A stretch of 64,000 nucleotides of DNA from Shimia sp049116215 (GTDB taxonomy: Bacteria > Pseudomonadota > Alphaproteobacteria > Rhodobacterales > Rhodobacteraceae), in NCBI RefSeq assembly GCF_049116215.1, contig NZ_JAGDZB010000003.1, forward strand, positions 744,001 to 808,000, given 5' to 3'. The position numbers and the translations under genes were made by a program. The notes under the pieces were generated by a model that saw only the letters and a list, made by a program, of their open reading frames with translations, did no database searches and was not told the origin of the DNA. Position 1 is the first letter of the stretch. Each line of letters begins with the position of its first letter. Positions 53,016-60,554 of the stretch are shown in pieces.

Positions 53016-54089
53016 ATGAAACGACGTTCCCTTCTGAAAGTTGCTCTGACTAGCGCCCTGATTGCGGCTCTTTCGGTGCCCGCGATCGCCACGGCCGACA
53101 AGGCACCCAATGTGAGTGAAGGGCTGCCAATGACGGCACGGACCGTACCGGTGCCTGCGGGTGTGTCCCCGGAAATGGCCGGGCTCATCGGCAGCCGTCA
53201 AGTTGATATGCATGCGGAGACGCCATCCTCCACCGAGCAATGGCTTGCTTTGCAAGCTGAATTTGACGCTGCCTCCCTGCACGGGGTCGCAACTTTGCTT
53301 GAGATGACCGGCGCGGAATTTGCCGTCGAGAATGTGGCAGGGGTGACCACCTACCGTGTCACGCCAACCAACATTGATCCTCGGTGGGAAGGCGCCGTTT
53401 TTGTGCACGTACACGGCGGCGCGTTTGTGTTTAATGGGGGCGAGGCCGCCATGGCCGAGGCGATCTGGATGGCGCATGGTTTAGGTGTTGAGGTGGTGTC
53501 TGTCGATTACCGCCGCCCACCGCTGCATGCGTTTCCGGCGGCAACAGACGATGTGATCGCCGTATGGCAGCAGGTTATCAAGGACCATGACCCAGCCAAG
53601 GTTGCGATGTTTGGCACCTCTGCTGGGGGCAACCTGACGCTGTCGACGGTTTTGCAACTGCGCGACATGGGTGTCCCGTTGCCCGGTGCCGTTATGGCCG
53701 GCACACCCGCTGTGGATCTGGCGCAGACGTCGGACAGCTGGATCACCTTGCAGGGCCTCGATCCCCTTGGCGCCCGCGAGGGGGTGATTGAAGGTACATT
53801 TGACCTTTATTCCGGCGGAACTGACATGACTGATCCGCGCCTGTCCCCGATCTACGCCAATCTGGACGATCTGCCGCCGACGGTTCTTCTAACCGGCACA
53901 CGTGACCTTTTGTTGAGCGACACCGTGCGCATGCATCGCGCCTTGCGCGCGGCAGGAGTTGTCGCCGATCTGCACGTCTATGATGGGCAGTCCCACGGTG
54001 ACTATATGGCGGGTTTCTTTGTGAACGCACCGGAGACGCATGATGCGTGGCGTGAGCTCAACACCTTCTTTGACCTGCATCTGGAGTGA
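53016..54089 (+). CDS. Exported alpha/beta hydrolase (HSL/type IV esterase-like)
   Basis: The 357-residue protein starts with a signal peptide (MKRRSLLKVALTSALIAALS, cleaved near AIATA). It has the HSL-family oxyanion motif VFVHVHGGAFVFNGGEA, YRRPPLHAFPAATDDVIAVW, the nucleophile elbow VAMFGTSAGGNLTLS (Ser of GTSAG), acid DPRLSPIYANLDDLPP-type region and catalytic histidine in YDGQSHGDYMAG. It probably cleaves ester bonds of a small substrate in the periplasm. First gene of a four-gene run; GGAG precedes the ATG. Confidence 0.88.
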   Translation: MKRRSLLKVALTSALIAALSVPAIATADKAPNVSEGLPMTARTVPVPAGVSPEMAGLIGSRQVDMHAETPSSTEQWLALQAEFDAASLHGVATLLEMTGAEFAVENVAGVTTYRVTPTNIDPRWEGAVFVHVHGGAFVFNGGEAAMAEAIWMAHGLGVEVVSVDYRRPPLHAFPAATDDVIAVWQQVIKDHDPAKVAMFGTSAGGNLTLSTVLQLRDMGVPLPGAVMAGTPAVDLAQTSDSWITLQGLDPLGAREGVIEGTFDLYSGGTDMTDPRLSPIYANLDDLPPTVLLTGTRDLLLSDTVRMHRALRAAGVVADLHVYDGQSHGDYMAGFFVNAPETHDAWRELNTFFDLHLE

Positions 54090-54095
54090 CCCGAC

Positions 54096-54941
54096 ATGAC
54101 TGTTTTTGCGAAACTCCCACTTCTTTTGTCTGGCCTTTTGGCAACCCAAATTGCCCACGCAGAGCCTGCGACAGACTTCACCAAAATGCTTGCAGCGGAG
54201 GCCTTTACCGGACGGATTGAGCCCAGTGAAAGCGCTCTGGTGGCCAATTCGGTGCGCGGCATCCTCACGGCGGTGCATTTCAAGCCGGGCGACACTGTTG
54301 AGAAAGGCCAGTTGTTGTTTGAAATTGCCTCCGCAGCTTATGAACAAAAACTCGCGGCCAGTCTGGCGGTCGAAAACCGGCGGCAGGCCGAATTGACAAC
54401 AGCAGAGGCCGAGGCGCAACGGCTGGCGAAACTTGGCACGCGCGATGCAGTGTCTGAACAGGCCGTTCAGGACGCAATGGACCGGTTGATCCTGGCCAAG
54501 GTGGCGCTGCAAGAGGCACAGGCGCACCGCGCATTGGCGGAGCTTGAGCTGGCCTCGACGCAGATCAGGGCGCCGATTTCTGGGCAAATTGGTCTCGCCC
54601 ATAAACAGGTGGGCACCTATCTGGACATCGAAAACGGTCAAGCGCTGGCACAGATTGTGCACACCGACACGGTCCGCGTCGTATACGGCATGCCGTATAA
54701 CTCCCTGATCGCGCTGGACCAGTCGACGCCAGAGGGATTGAGCGTGTTGATGGAGCGCTTTCAGATCGACGTGCATTTGCCCGGTGACGCTTTGCCACTG
54801 GCGCAGGGTGGCCGCGTGCTTTTTTCTGAAAGCGTGCTGGTTGGGGAGGAAACCCTACGTATCTGGGCCGAAATCCCAAACCTTGAGCGCGGCCTCATTC
54901 CCGGCTTGAACGTCGACGTCAAAGTCAGCCTGCCAAACTAA
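54096..54941 (+). CDS. HlyD/RND-type periplasmic adaptor protein
   Basis: The 281-residue protein has a signal peptide (LLLSGLLATQIAHA), a barrel-sandwich hybrid motif split around a coiled-coil hairpin (FTGRIEPSESALVANSVRG, VHFKPGDTVEKGQLLFEIAS; ELTTAEAEAQRLAKLGTRDA to ALAELELASTQIRAPISGQI) and a beta-barrel (IVHTDTVRVVYGMPYNSL). Adaptors of this type connect inner-membrane pumps to outer-membrane channels. No RND pump or TolC gene lies near; the partner may be the MFS protein encoded next. Its ATG is 6 bp after the esterase stop. Confidence 0.87.
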   Translation: MTVFAKLPLLLSGLLATQIAHAEPATDFTKMLAAEAFTGRIEPSESALVANSVRGILTAVHFKPGDTVEKGQLLFEIASAAYEQKLAASLAVENRRQAELTTAEAEAQRLAKLGTRDAVSEQAVQDAMDRLILAKVALQEAQAHRALAELELASTQIRAPISGQIGLAHKQVGTYLDIENGQALAQIVHTDTVRVVYGMPYNSLIALDQSTPEGLSVLMERFQIDVHLPGDALPLAQGGRVLFSESVLVGEETLRIWAEIPNLERGLIPGLNVDVKVSLPN

Positions 54942-54996
54942 ACCAGGTCGCGCACCCGGCGCGGCCCACTTTCCCTCTTTCTGCAGGAGCAGCCGT

Positions 54997-56259
54997 ATGG
55001 CCCGGTTCAGCGATCAAATCCACACACTTAAATACCTGTTCATCGCGGTCGCGGCGATACAGCTGGTGACCGCGGCTTCAGGCACCATCGTCGCGCTTTA
55101 TTTTGCCCAAACCGGCGCGTCTCAGGAAATTGCAGCGCTGGCACCTGCCGCCTATTCGTTGGGGTTCCTGATCGGCTGTTTTTTCATTGCAGGCTGGATC
55201 ACCAGCATCGGGCATATTCGTGCGTTTTCCGCGGCGGCGGCCATCTGTACTGCTGCCGCTCTGCTATTCTCTGTGACCGACCACGAGCCCACGCTGCTCA
55301 TCGTGCGCTTGATGACCGGCGTTGCAACCGCAGGTCTGTTTGCCATCGGTGACGCCTGGATCAGCGAAACCGTCGAAGAACAATCGCGCGGTCGCCTGCT
55401 TGCCGTGTTTGCCATTATCCTCGGGTTGATGTCGGTTCTCAGTCAGATTCTCGTCATCGTGACACCCGACGACCTGAACCAGTCCTTTGTGCTGATGTCC
55501 CTGCTCTACTGTCTGGCCATTGTGGTGATCGCTGCCACTCCCAGCACGCCGCCCGAGGGCAAAGAACGCGCAAATGTACGTTTCAAAGCGCTGTTTATAG
55601 ACGCGCCAACCGCCGCCTTTGGCGCGCTCACCGTCGGCATCGTGTCAACCGTGTTTATGAATGTTGTGCCATATCGGGCGGCGGTCATTGGCATTGATGC
55701 TGCGGATGTCGCCATCGGCATCGCTGCGATCTACGTCGGGCGTATTCTTTTTCTCTATCCGCTTGGATTTGTGTCCGACCGCATGGATCGGCGCCGCGTC
55801 ATTGTCGTGACCGCAACAATCGCTACCGCCGCGCTTGCAGCTTTTGCCACCTTTGCCACCGGCGACGGCGTGCGTCATGCTGCCATCGTCGGCACGCCGC
55901 TCTACATTGCCATGCTTGCCGGATTGGTCCTGCTGGGCGGCTCGATGCTCACCCTCTACTCGCTGCTTTTGGCCCATGCGATGGACCGCACTGTGCCCGT
56001 CTACGTCGCGTCCAGCGCCGTCACAATGCTGTTTGTCTTCACCATCGGCGGCATCGCTGGGCCCCTCATGACCAGCGCGCTTTCAGCGGTCTTGGGTGAT
56101 GCGGCCATGGGGTGGATGCTTGTTGTTGCGATGGCAGCCTTCGTGCTCTTCACCGCTCTCAGGATCAAAACAGTGGCCCCGGCAGCCAGAGCAGAACAAA
56201 CCCACTTTAAGCCGACCGAAACCAACAGCCTCAAATCCGTCCCCACTCAGAAACGGTAA
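54997..56259 (+). CDS. Major facilitator superfamily transporter (YcaD-like)
   Basis: The 420-residue protein has twelve hydrophobic helices. The helix 2-3 loop is atypical for classical drug pumps (GWITSIGHIRAFSAAAA), while helices 4-5 show RLMTGVATAGLFAIGDAWIS, the pattern of the YcaD-like subgroup, and the loop after helix 8 reads GFVSDRMDRRRVIV. Substrate unknown. It may export what the adaptor passes on, or take up the product of the esterase. CAGGAG lies upstream of the ATG. Confidence 0.85.
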   Translation: MARFSDQIHTLKYLFIAVAAIQLVTAASGTIVALYFAQTGASQEIAALAPAAYSLGFLIGCFFIAGWITSIGHIRAFSAAAAICTAAALLFSVTDHEPTLLIVRLMTGVATAGLFAIGDAWISETVEEQSRGRLLAVFAIILGLMSVLSQILVIVTPDDLNQSFVLMSLLYCLAIVVIAATPSTPPEGKERANVRFKALFIDAPTAAFGALTVGIVSTVFMNVVPYRAAVIGIDAADVAIGIAAIYVGRILFLYPLGFVSDRMDRRRVIVVTATIATAALAAFATFATGDGVRHAAIVGTPLYIAMLAGLVLLGGSMLTLYSLLLAHAMDRTVPVYVASSAVTMLFVFTIGGIAGPLMTSALSAVLGDAAMGWMLVVAMAAFVLFTALRIKTVAPAARAEQTHFKPTETNSLKSVPTQKR

Positions 56260-56270
56260 GGTAGGAAACC

Positions 56271-57395
56271 ATGATGACCACCCCCTCCACAAACTTCTTT
56301 CGCGCGGAAAAGGCCACTCTGCTGATCTGGTTGGTATTTATTGCCTTGAGCTTCGCTGGCGACCTCATCAAGCCAACGGCCATGGGCTCCAGCATGTCCT
56401 GGCTTTTGCTGGGCGGTATTTTTGGGGTGATGCTGTCCGCGGTCTTCCGCGTGGTGCACCACGCTGAGTGCCTGGCCGTCATCTTTGGCGAGCCTTATGG
56501 CACGTTGATCCTGACATTGTCGGTGATTGGCATCGAGGTGGCTCTGATCACCGCTGTTATGCTGACCGGGGACAACAACCCGACGCTGGCCCGCGACACG
56601 ATGTTTTCCGTGCTGATGATTGTCATGAACGGCTTGGTTGGTCTCAGCCTGCTCATTGGGGGGCTGCGGCACGGTCTGCAGGTGTTTAACCTCTCGGGCG
56701 CCAATGCCTACCTTGTGGTGCTGCTGCCTGTGGCTATCGTCAGCCTTGTCTTGCCAAGCTTCACCACATCCGCGCCGGGCGGTGGTCTGTCGGCTTTGCA
56801 GACCGTCTTCATGATCGCCATGTCCGTGGTGCTTTACGGGATTTTCCTTGTCTACCAAACCGCCGGCAAGCCCGAGATTTTTCGACAGCCTGAGGAAGAC
56901 CTGCCAACCACTGGCGGCTCAAATGTACATCATCTGGAAACGAAGAGCATCGGCTTCCATGTTCTTTGGTTGGTGCTGGCGATGTTGCCCTTGGTTTTGA
57001 TGTCCAAAAAACTGGCGCTTTTTGTTGATTTCAAATTGCTGGAATTTGGCGCCCCCGTCGCGCTGGGTGGCTTTCTGGTGGCAGCCATGATCCTGACACC
57101 GGAAGCTCTCGCTGCACTGGATGCTGCGCGGGCCAACAAACTCCAACGGGCCGTGAACATCTGTCTGGGGTCAGCTTTGGCAACAATCGGTCTGACGGTG
57201 CCCGCTGTGCTGATTGCAGCGCATTTTGTTGGACTTCCCATTGAACTTGGGCTCGGCGGGGCGGAAATCGTGCTCCTGGCGCTGACAATGGGGATCAGCA
57301 TCCTGACCTTTGTAGGCACCCGCACCAATGCACTTCAGGGCGTCGTGCATCTGGCCGCTTTCATGACCTATGTGTTTTTGATATTTGACGCATGA
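56271..57395 (+). CDS. Calcium/cation:proton antiporter family protein (ChaA-like)
   Basis: The 374-residue membrane protein has about ten to eleven hydrophobic helices in two halves, each with an acidic alpha-repeat of the CaCA superfamily: GEPYGTLILTLSVIGIEVAL in the first and LPIELGLGGAEIVLLALTMG in the second. It should exchange sodium, potassium or calcium for protons. It begins ATGATG after GGTAGGAAACC and is 11 bp from the MFS gene, so it is the last gene of the AraC-flanked operon. Confidence 0.88.
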   Translation: MMTTPSTNFFRAEKATLLIWLVFIALSFAGDLIKPTAMGSSMSWLLLGGIFGVMLSAVFRVVHHAECLAVIFGEPYGTLILTLSVIGIEVALITAVMLTGDNNPTLARDTMFSVLMIVMNGLVGLSLLIGGLRHGLQVFNLSGANAYLVVLLPVAIVSLVLPSFTTSAPGGGLSALQTVFMIAMSVVLYGIFLVYQTAGKPEIFRQPEEDLPTTGGSNVHHLETKSIGFHVLWLVLAMLPLVLMSKKLALFVDFKLLEFGAPVALGGFLVAAMILTPEALAALDAARANKLQRAVNICLGSALATIGLTVPAVLIAAHFVGLPIELGLGGAEIVLLALTMGISILTFVGTRTNALQGVVHLAAFMTYVFLIFDA

Positions 57396-57773
57396 CCGTG
57401 AGTCTAAGGTGCGCTGCGTGATCTCAAAACGCAGCCGCTCAATAGAGGGCTCGCTGGAGACCGATTTGATACCCGCCAAGTCGGACCTTTACTGTCTGGC
57501 GCGTGAAGGTCCGCTATGGGCCGTCTGCGGAACTTTGCAAAGTCCGCTATCTGCGCATAACCGACTTTGACCGCTTCCGCAGCACTGAATCTGGAGTATT
57601 TCTCTTTTGGTTGGCTGCTTTCCTCAAATTCAGGCAACAACCATGCACAGACATCTAACGGCGGCTTCTCGATCAATGTGGTAGGTATCACCACCCGTGA
57701 GTTATCGAAGCAAGCAGTACGGGCTGCGAACGTCCAATGTTCACCAGGTTGAAGTAACTAGATGAAGTAAGAG

Positions 57774-57911
57774 CCGCTGAAGAATTACAAGCTCGGCGAC
57801 AATGAGCATTTCACGCCTCACTTGATGGCCGCAGAGCTGGAGGGTTTGATTTAAGAAGCGTGATCCCAGCGAAAGCCAAAAGGTGGCTCAGATGGTGGCT
57901 TGAAACTTCAA
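57774..57911 (+). pseudogene. Decayed coding remnant ending in repeat A (possibly an integrase 3' end)
   Basis: One frame reads NYKLGDNEHFTPHLMAAELE then GLI, stop, EA, stop, SQRKPKGGSDGGLKLQVANF. The Lys/Gly/Ser-rich tail followed within 36 bp by a tRNA-3'-like sequence is what a tyrosine-integrase gene beside its attachment site would look like. Two stops interrupt it and no catalytic motif remains, so the identification is tentative. Confidence 0.25.
57879..57907. repeat. Repeat A, copy 2
   Basis: AAAGGTGGCTCAGATGGTGG and onward matches 47013-47041 at 27 of 29 positions in direct orientation. Confidence 0.55.
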
Positions 57912-57947
57912 GTCGCCAATTTTTATTTTCAAAATCAATACATTAAT

Positions 57948-57969
57948 GCGGATATGTGGTGCCCAAGGA
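57948..57969. repeat. Repeat B, copy 2 (possible prophage/island attachment core)
   Basis: GCGGATATGTGGTGCCCAAG plus GAG matches 46871-46894 except for a 2-nt gap. It marks the change from island genes to phage-like small genes. Confidence 0.5.
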
Positions 57970-58258
57970 GAGCATGCCGAAACACAACTTTTTCAGAGAG
58001 ATGGCGGTCCCAATGCGTTGAAAAAGCGTTCAATTCACCTGAACGATCACTTCTCGTCCAGTATCGCATTTCTTGACCAAAACTCCAAGAACCACAGAAT
58101 CATTGGTGGGCGAAGAAAGGCTGTCGCTTCCAAATCTCCAAACCCAAACCGGCGCGACAACACGCTACACGTTCGCCCCCAACTTCCTGATTCTGTCGGA
58201 AACACGGTCCAAGGACGTCGGATTGTCGGCTTGGTTTTGATCCGAACTTTATGAACGT

Positions 58259-58501
58259 CTAAGCAAGACGAATTTCGAAAGCGCTGCTATTCCGCGCGAT
58301 TTCCTCCGCCTCGTGATTTGCGTCCCATAGCAACAACTCAACTCGAGCCGCGTCCACTGTGTCAGAGATGTCAGAACAAACATCCTTGAGACGGCAGTTT
58401 TTCTCAAATCCGGGTACCAGCTGCAGCTGCTTCATCCATCTGTGGACGTCATCGAGGTGAATAACCACACGATCAAAAGACACTTCGTTTGAAACGGACA
58501 T
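58259..58501 (-). CDS. Small phage-region protein of unknown function
   Basis: The 80-residue acidic protein (FDRVVIHLDDVHRWMKQLQL, DTVDAARVELLLWDANHEAE) has a strong ribosome site, AGGAGGG, 7 nt before the ATG, which supports it as a real gene. No family recognised, no membrane segment. Confidence 0.55.
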   Translation of the reverse strand: MSVSNEVSFDRVVIHLDDVHRWMKQLQLVPGFEKNCRLKDVCSDISDTVDAARVELLLWDANHEAEEIARNSSAFEIRLA

Positions 58502-58594
58502 TTGAACCCTCCTGCTGCAACCGCAGCTGTAACTCTTTAAAAGATCACAATATAATCAAGAACACGATAGGCTACTGTTACCGGCCAAGGCAAG

Positions 58595-58807
58595 TCAATT
58601 GGTCGGTGGGCGATCATAGTTCACGGGCACATGATCCGGACTGCAGTTGAAAAGCTGTTCATAGGTTTCACGCATGTCCGTATAGATGCCCAGCAACGTA
58701 TCAAGGTCAGTACCATCATCGTCGCCCAACCGATTTATCCAACTGCGGAGGCGGCGCTCCAGCACCGCCTCCTGTCCCGAAGAGGCGCTAAATCGAAACT
58801 TAGACAT
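58595..58807 (-). CDS. Small phage-region protein of unknown function
   Basis: The 70-residue protein (VLERRLRSWINRLGDDDGTD, DTLLGIYTDMRETYEQLFNC) is predicted helical. GGGGAGGAAGAGG directly precedes the ATG. It lies between two other small minus-strand genes with similar signals. No family recognised. Confidence 0.55.
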   Translation of the reverse strand: MSKFRFSASSGQEAVLERRLRSWINRLGDDDGTDLDTLLGIYTDMRETYEQLFNCSPDHVPVNYDRPPTN

Positions 58808-58840
58808 ACCTCTTCCTCCCCAGTTGCCTTGATTGGTCAG

Positions 58841-59044
58841 CTATTTTACCACTCGCAAATGAGCGTCGGCGGTGCCGCTCTCAACCTCGATGCCAAGTTC
58901 GTCCTTGAGTTCTTGGGCCAACTTGGCAAAACGCTGCTGTTTCGTCATGGTGAAGATATCTTCTATTTCCTTCACAACATCCCCGTTCTCAGCTTTTCCG
59001 AGAACACGAAAATTGTCGCCGTCTGGTAATACCTTGGAAGTCAT
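58841..59044 (-). CDS. Small phage-region protein of unknown function
   Basis: The 67-residue protein (MTSKVLPDGDNFRVLGKAEN; FTMTKQQRFAKLAQELKDEL) has GAGGAACTCCC before the ATG at 59044; an upstream in-frame ATG at 59083 lacks a comparable signal. First gene of the three-gene minus-strand cluster. No family recognised. Confidence 0.5.
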   Translation of the reverse strand: MTSKVLPDGDNFRVLGKAENGDVVKEIEDIFTMTKQQRFAKLAQELKDELGIEVESGTADAHLRVVK

Positions 59045-59461
59045 TGGGAGTTCCTCACTTGTTAACGTGAAGGCCTCTTTCACCCTTTTAATTTTGCCCC
59101 GCGAAAGAGCCGACCATTACAATTTTAAGTAAATCAATTAAGATTCGGTTAATCGTGCGCCCTTTGTTCGCCTGACGTTCACGTTATGTAGTCAGGTTTT
59201 CCATACCTGAGCCTACGTATTGTCTTCGCCAAGACGCTAGTCACCCCTGCACGCCCGTTACGCCAGCGGGAACAAAGCCTGAGTGGGGACAGAACGCCTA
59301 TGCCATCGGGCTTGGGAACAAGCTTTCGTGCCAGAGTATGTTCCGAACCATGCCAATTGGGCCACACTCTAACGGTCCGCAAAGAAGCCAGAGTGTTTAC
59401 AGAGCAAGATCCGCAGTGGTAGCGTTTCAACCGTTTATTGCTTGATTTTCAAGGGCGGATC
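59045..59461. other. Spacer between divergent phage-region genes
   Basis: About 417 bp between the small-gene cluster (minus) and the membrane protein (plus). It begins AT-rich (59080-59150), fitting promoters. An 83-codon minus-strand frame at 59179-59430 is rich in arginine, has no ribosome site and is not accepted as a gene. Confidence 0.4.
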
Positions 59462-60142
59462 ATGGCCGACGAGAATGACCTGAGAATTGCGGAGCTAAAA
59501 CTTGCTCAAACAAAGGAGCAAACCCTACACCACAAGGCAGACGCCGACGCAAAGAAGCGCGTCGCCTACTTCAACTTTGTCTTAGGTGGGCTAATTGGCG
59601 GCCTTGTGGCTTTTGGAGGGTCTTACTTGAACTTCCACAATAAGGACCGAGAGATTGATCTGGAACTTGCACGTATAAGCCTCACGATCCTTTCCGGTGA
59701 CTATGAAAAAGACAACGAAGACTCATATCCTGCCAGAGTGTTTGCCTTGGACGCCCTGCAGGCAGGAACTGGTGTGACAATTTCTGACGCCAACAAACAA
59801 GCGTGGGCAAGGACCGGAAACACGCCGGCTGGAGACAAGTTCCAGCCCACCTCTCCCCAATTTTTCAAAAACCTTGGCTCTGTTTCGACCCCAAACCTCG
59901 ATCAGGAACGGCTCCTCATGTGGGTGCAAGTTCTTGAAAACGAAGATTATGATTCCAGTCCAGAGGTGTGTATTCTCGAAATCGAGCTCGGCCCTGTAGC
60001 ACCCAATAAGAAGTGCGGGAAGTACGTTTTTTTTGAAGAATCAACCAACTTGACCTGTGTGTATTTCCCCAACGGCGGGAAGGTCGGTTCGCTTCGGTGC
60101 GGCCCTTTGACCGGCATGTCCAGAGAGGACTTGCCTTGGTGA
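59462..60142 (+). CDS. Phage-region membrane protein on opposite strand
   Basis: The 226-residue protein has a charged helical start (ENDLRIAELKLAQTKEQTLH), one membrane segment (YFNFVLGGLIGGLVAFGGSY, about residues 35-55) and a soluble C-terminal part with four cysteines (VCILEIELGP, NKKCGKYVF, LTCVYFP, SLRCGPLTG). No family recognised. The ATG at 59462 is chosen; an in-frame TTG lies 8 codons upstream. It is the only plus-strand gene in this part of the prophage, so it may be a lysogenic-conversion (moron) gene. That is inference. Confidence 0.6.
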   Translation: MADENDLRIAELKLAQTKEQTLHHKADADAKKRVAYFNFVLGGLIGGLVAFGGSYLNFHNKDREIDLELARISLTILSGDYEKDNEDSYPARVFALDALQAGTGVTISDANKQAWARTGNTPAGDKFQPTSPQFFKNLGSVSTPNLDQERLLMWVQVLENEDYDSSPEVCILEIELGPVAPNKKCGKYVFFEESTNLTCVYFPNGGKVGSLRCGPLTGMSREDLPW

Positions 60143-60176
60143 CAAAGAGCCCCCGTAAGCTTACCCACCTGTGAGG

Positions 60177-60554
60177 TCAGCGCGGTTTTTGGCGGAAGTA
60201 TTGAGATGCCCTGAACGCCTGTTGAGGCCAGCGCAAAGGGCTATCCAAGAACAAGGCAAAGATCAGAGCTATCCAGAGCCAAATCGGCTGTTCATTTACG
60301 ACAATTCGCTCCACCTTGTCCGCACGCACCTGATTGGTGTCGCTGGTTTGACGAATATCGCGGGCGGTGGTTTGGCGGATTCTTTGGTTTTTGATTTCCG
60401 TTTCACCTATTGTCTGGGAATTGATCTTGCCCGCCTGGACATTGGCGGCAACGTTTGGACTGCCACCGGCTAGCAGCTTTAAGGCCCCCGCGCCGCCGCA
60501 GGAGGATAAAAGGACCACGATCAGCATAGCTAATGCAGCCCGTCTCGTATGCAC
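60177..60554 (-). CDS. Spanin-like phage lipoprotein (unimolecular spanin architecture)
   Basis: The 125-residue protein has a lipoprotein signal (MHTRRAALAMLIVVLLSSCG, lipobox LSSC, Cys19), a central Gln/Asn/Arg-rich helical stretch (SQTIGETEIKNQRIRQTTAR) and a C-terminal membrane segment (IWLWIALIFALFL, residues 91-103). An outer-membrane lipid anchor plus an inner-membrane helix in one chain is the architecture of u-spanins such as T1 gp11, which fuse inner and outer membranes at lysis. The GTG start overlaps the endolysin stop (TAGTG); an earlier GTG at 60575 would lie inside the endolysin gene. Confidence 0.6.
   Translation of the reverse strand: MHTRRAALAMLIVVLLSSCGGAGALKLLAGGSPNVAANVQAGKINSQTIGETEIKNQRIRQTTARDIRQTSDTNQVRADKVERIVVNEQPIWLWIALIFALFLDSPLRWPQQAFRASQYFRQKPR

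Larger units (their letters stand above)
57396..58258. other. Gene-poor junction between island and prophage
   Basis: About 860 bp with no convincing gene. It contains a stretch related to the 48-bp intergenic repeat family near 57510-57560, an apparently decayed coding stretch (57774-57911), repeat A copy 2 and repeat B copy 2. A 102-codon frame opening inside repeat B at 57946 lacks a ribosome site and is not accepted. Confidence 0.55.

Noticed and set aside
57946..58254. 102-codon plus-strand frame at the island-prophage junction
   Set aside because: It opens inside repeat B, has no ribosome site and a composition without hydrophobic or domain pattern.
59179..59430. 83-codon minus-strand frame in the prophage spacer
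   Set aside because: Arginine-rich reading with no ribosome site, in a promoter-like spacer between divergent genes; no family resemblance.
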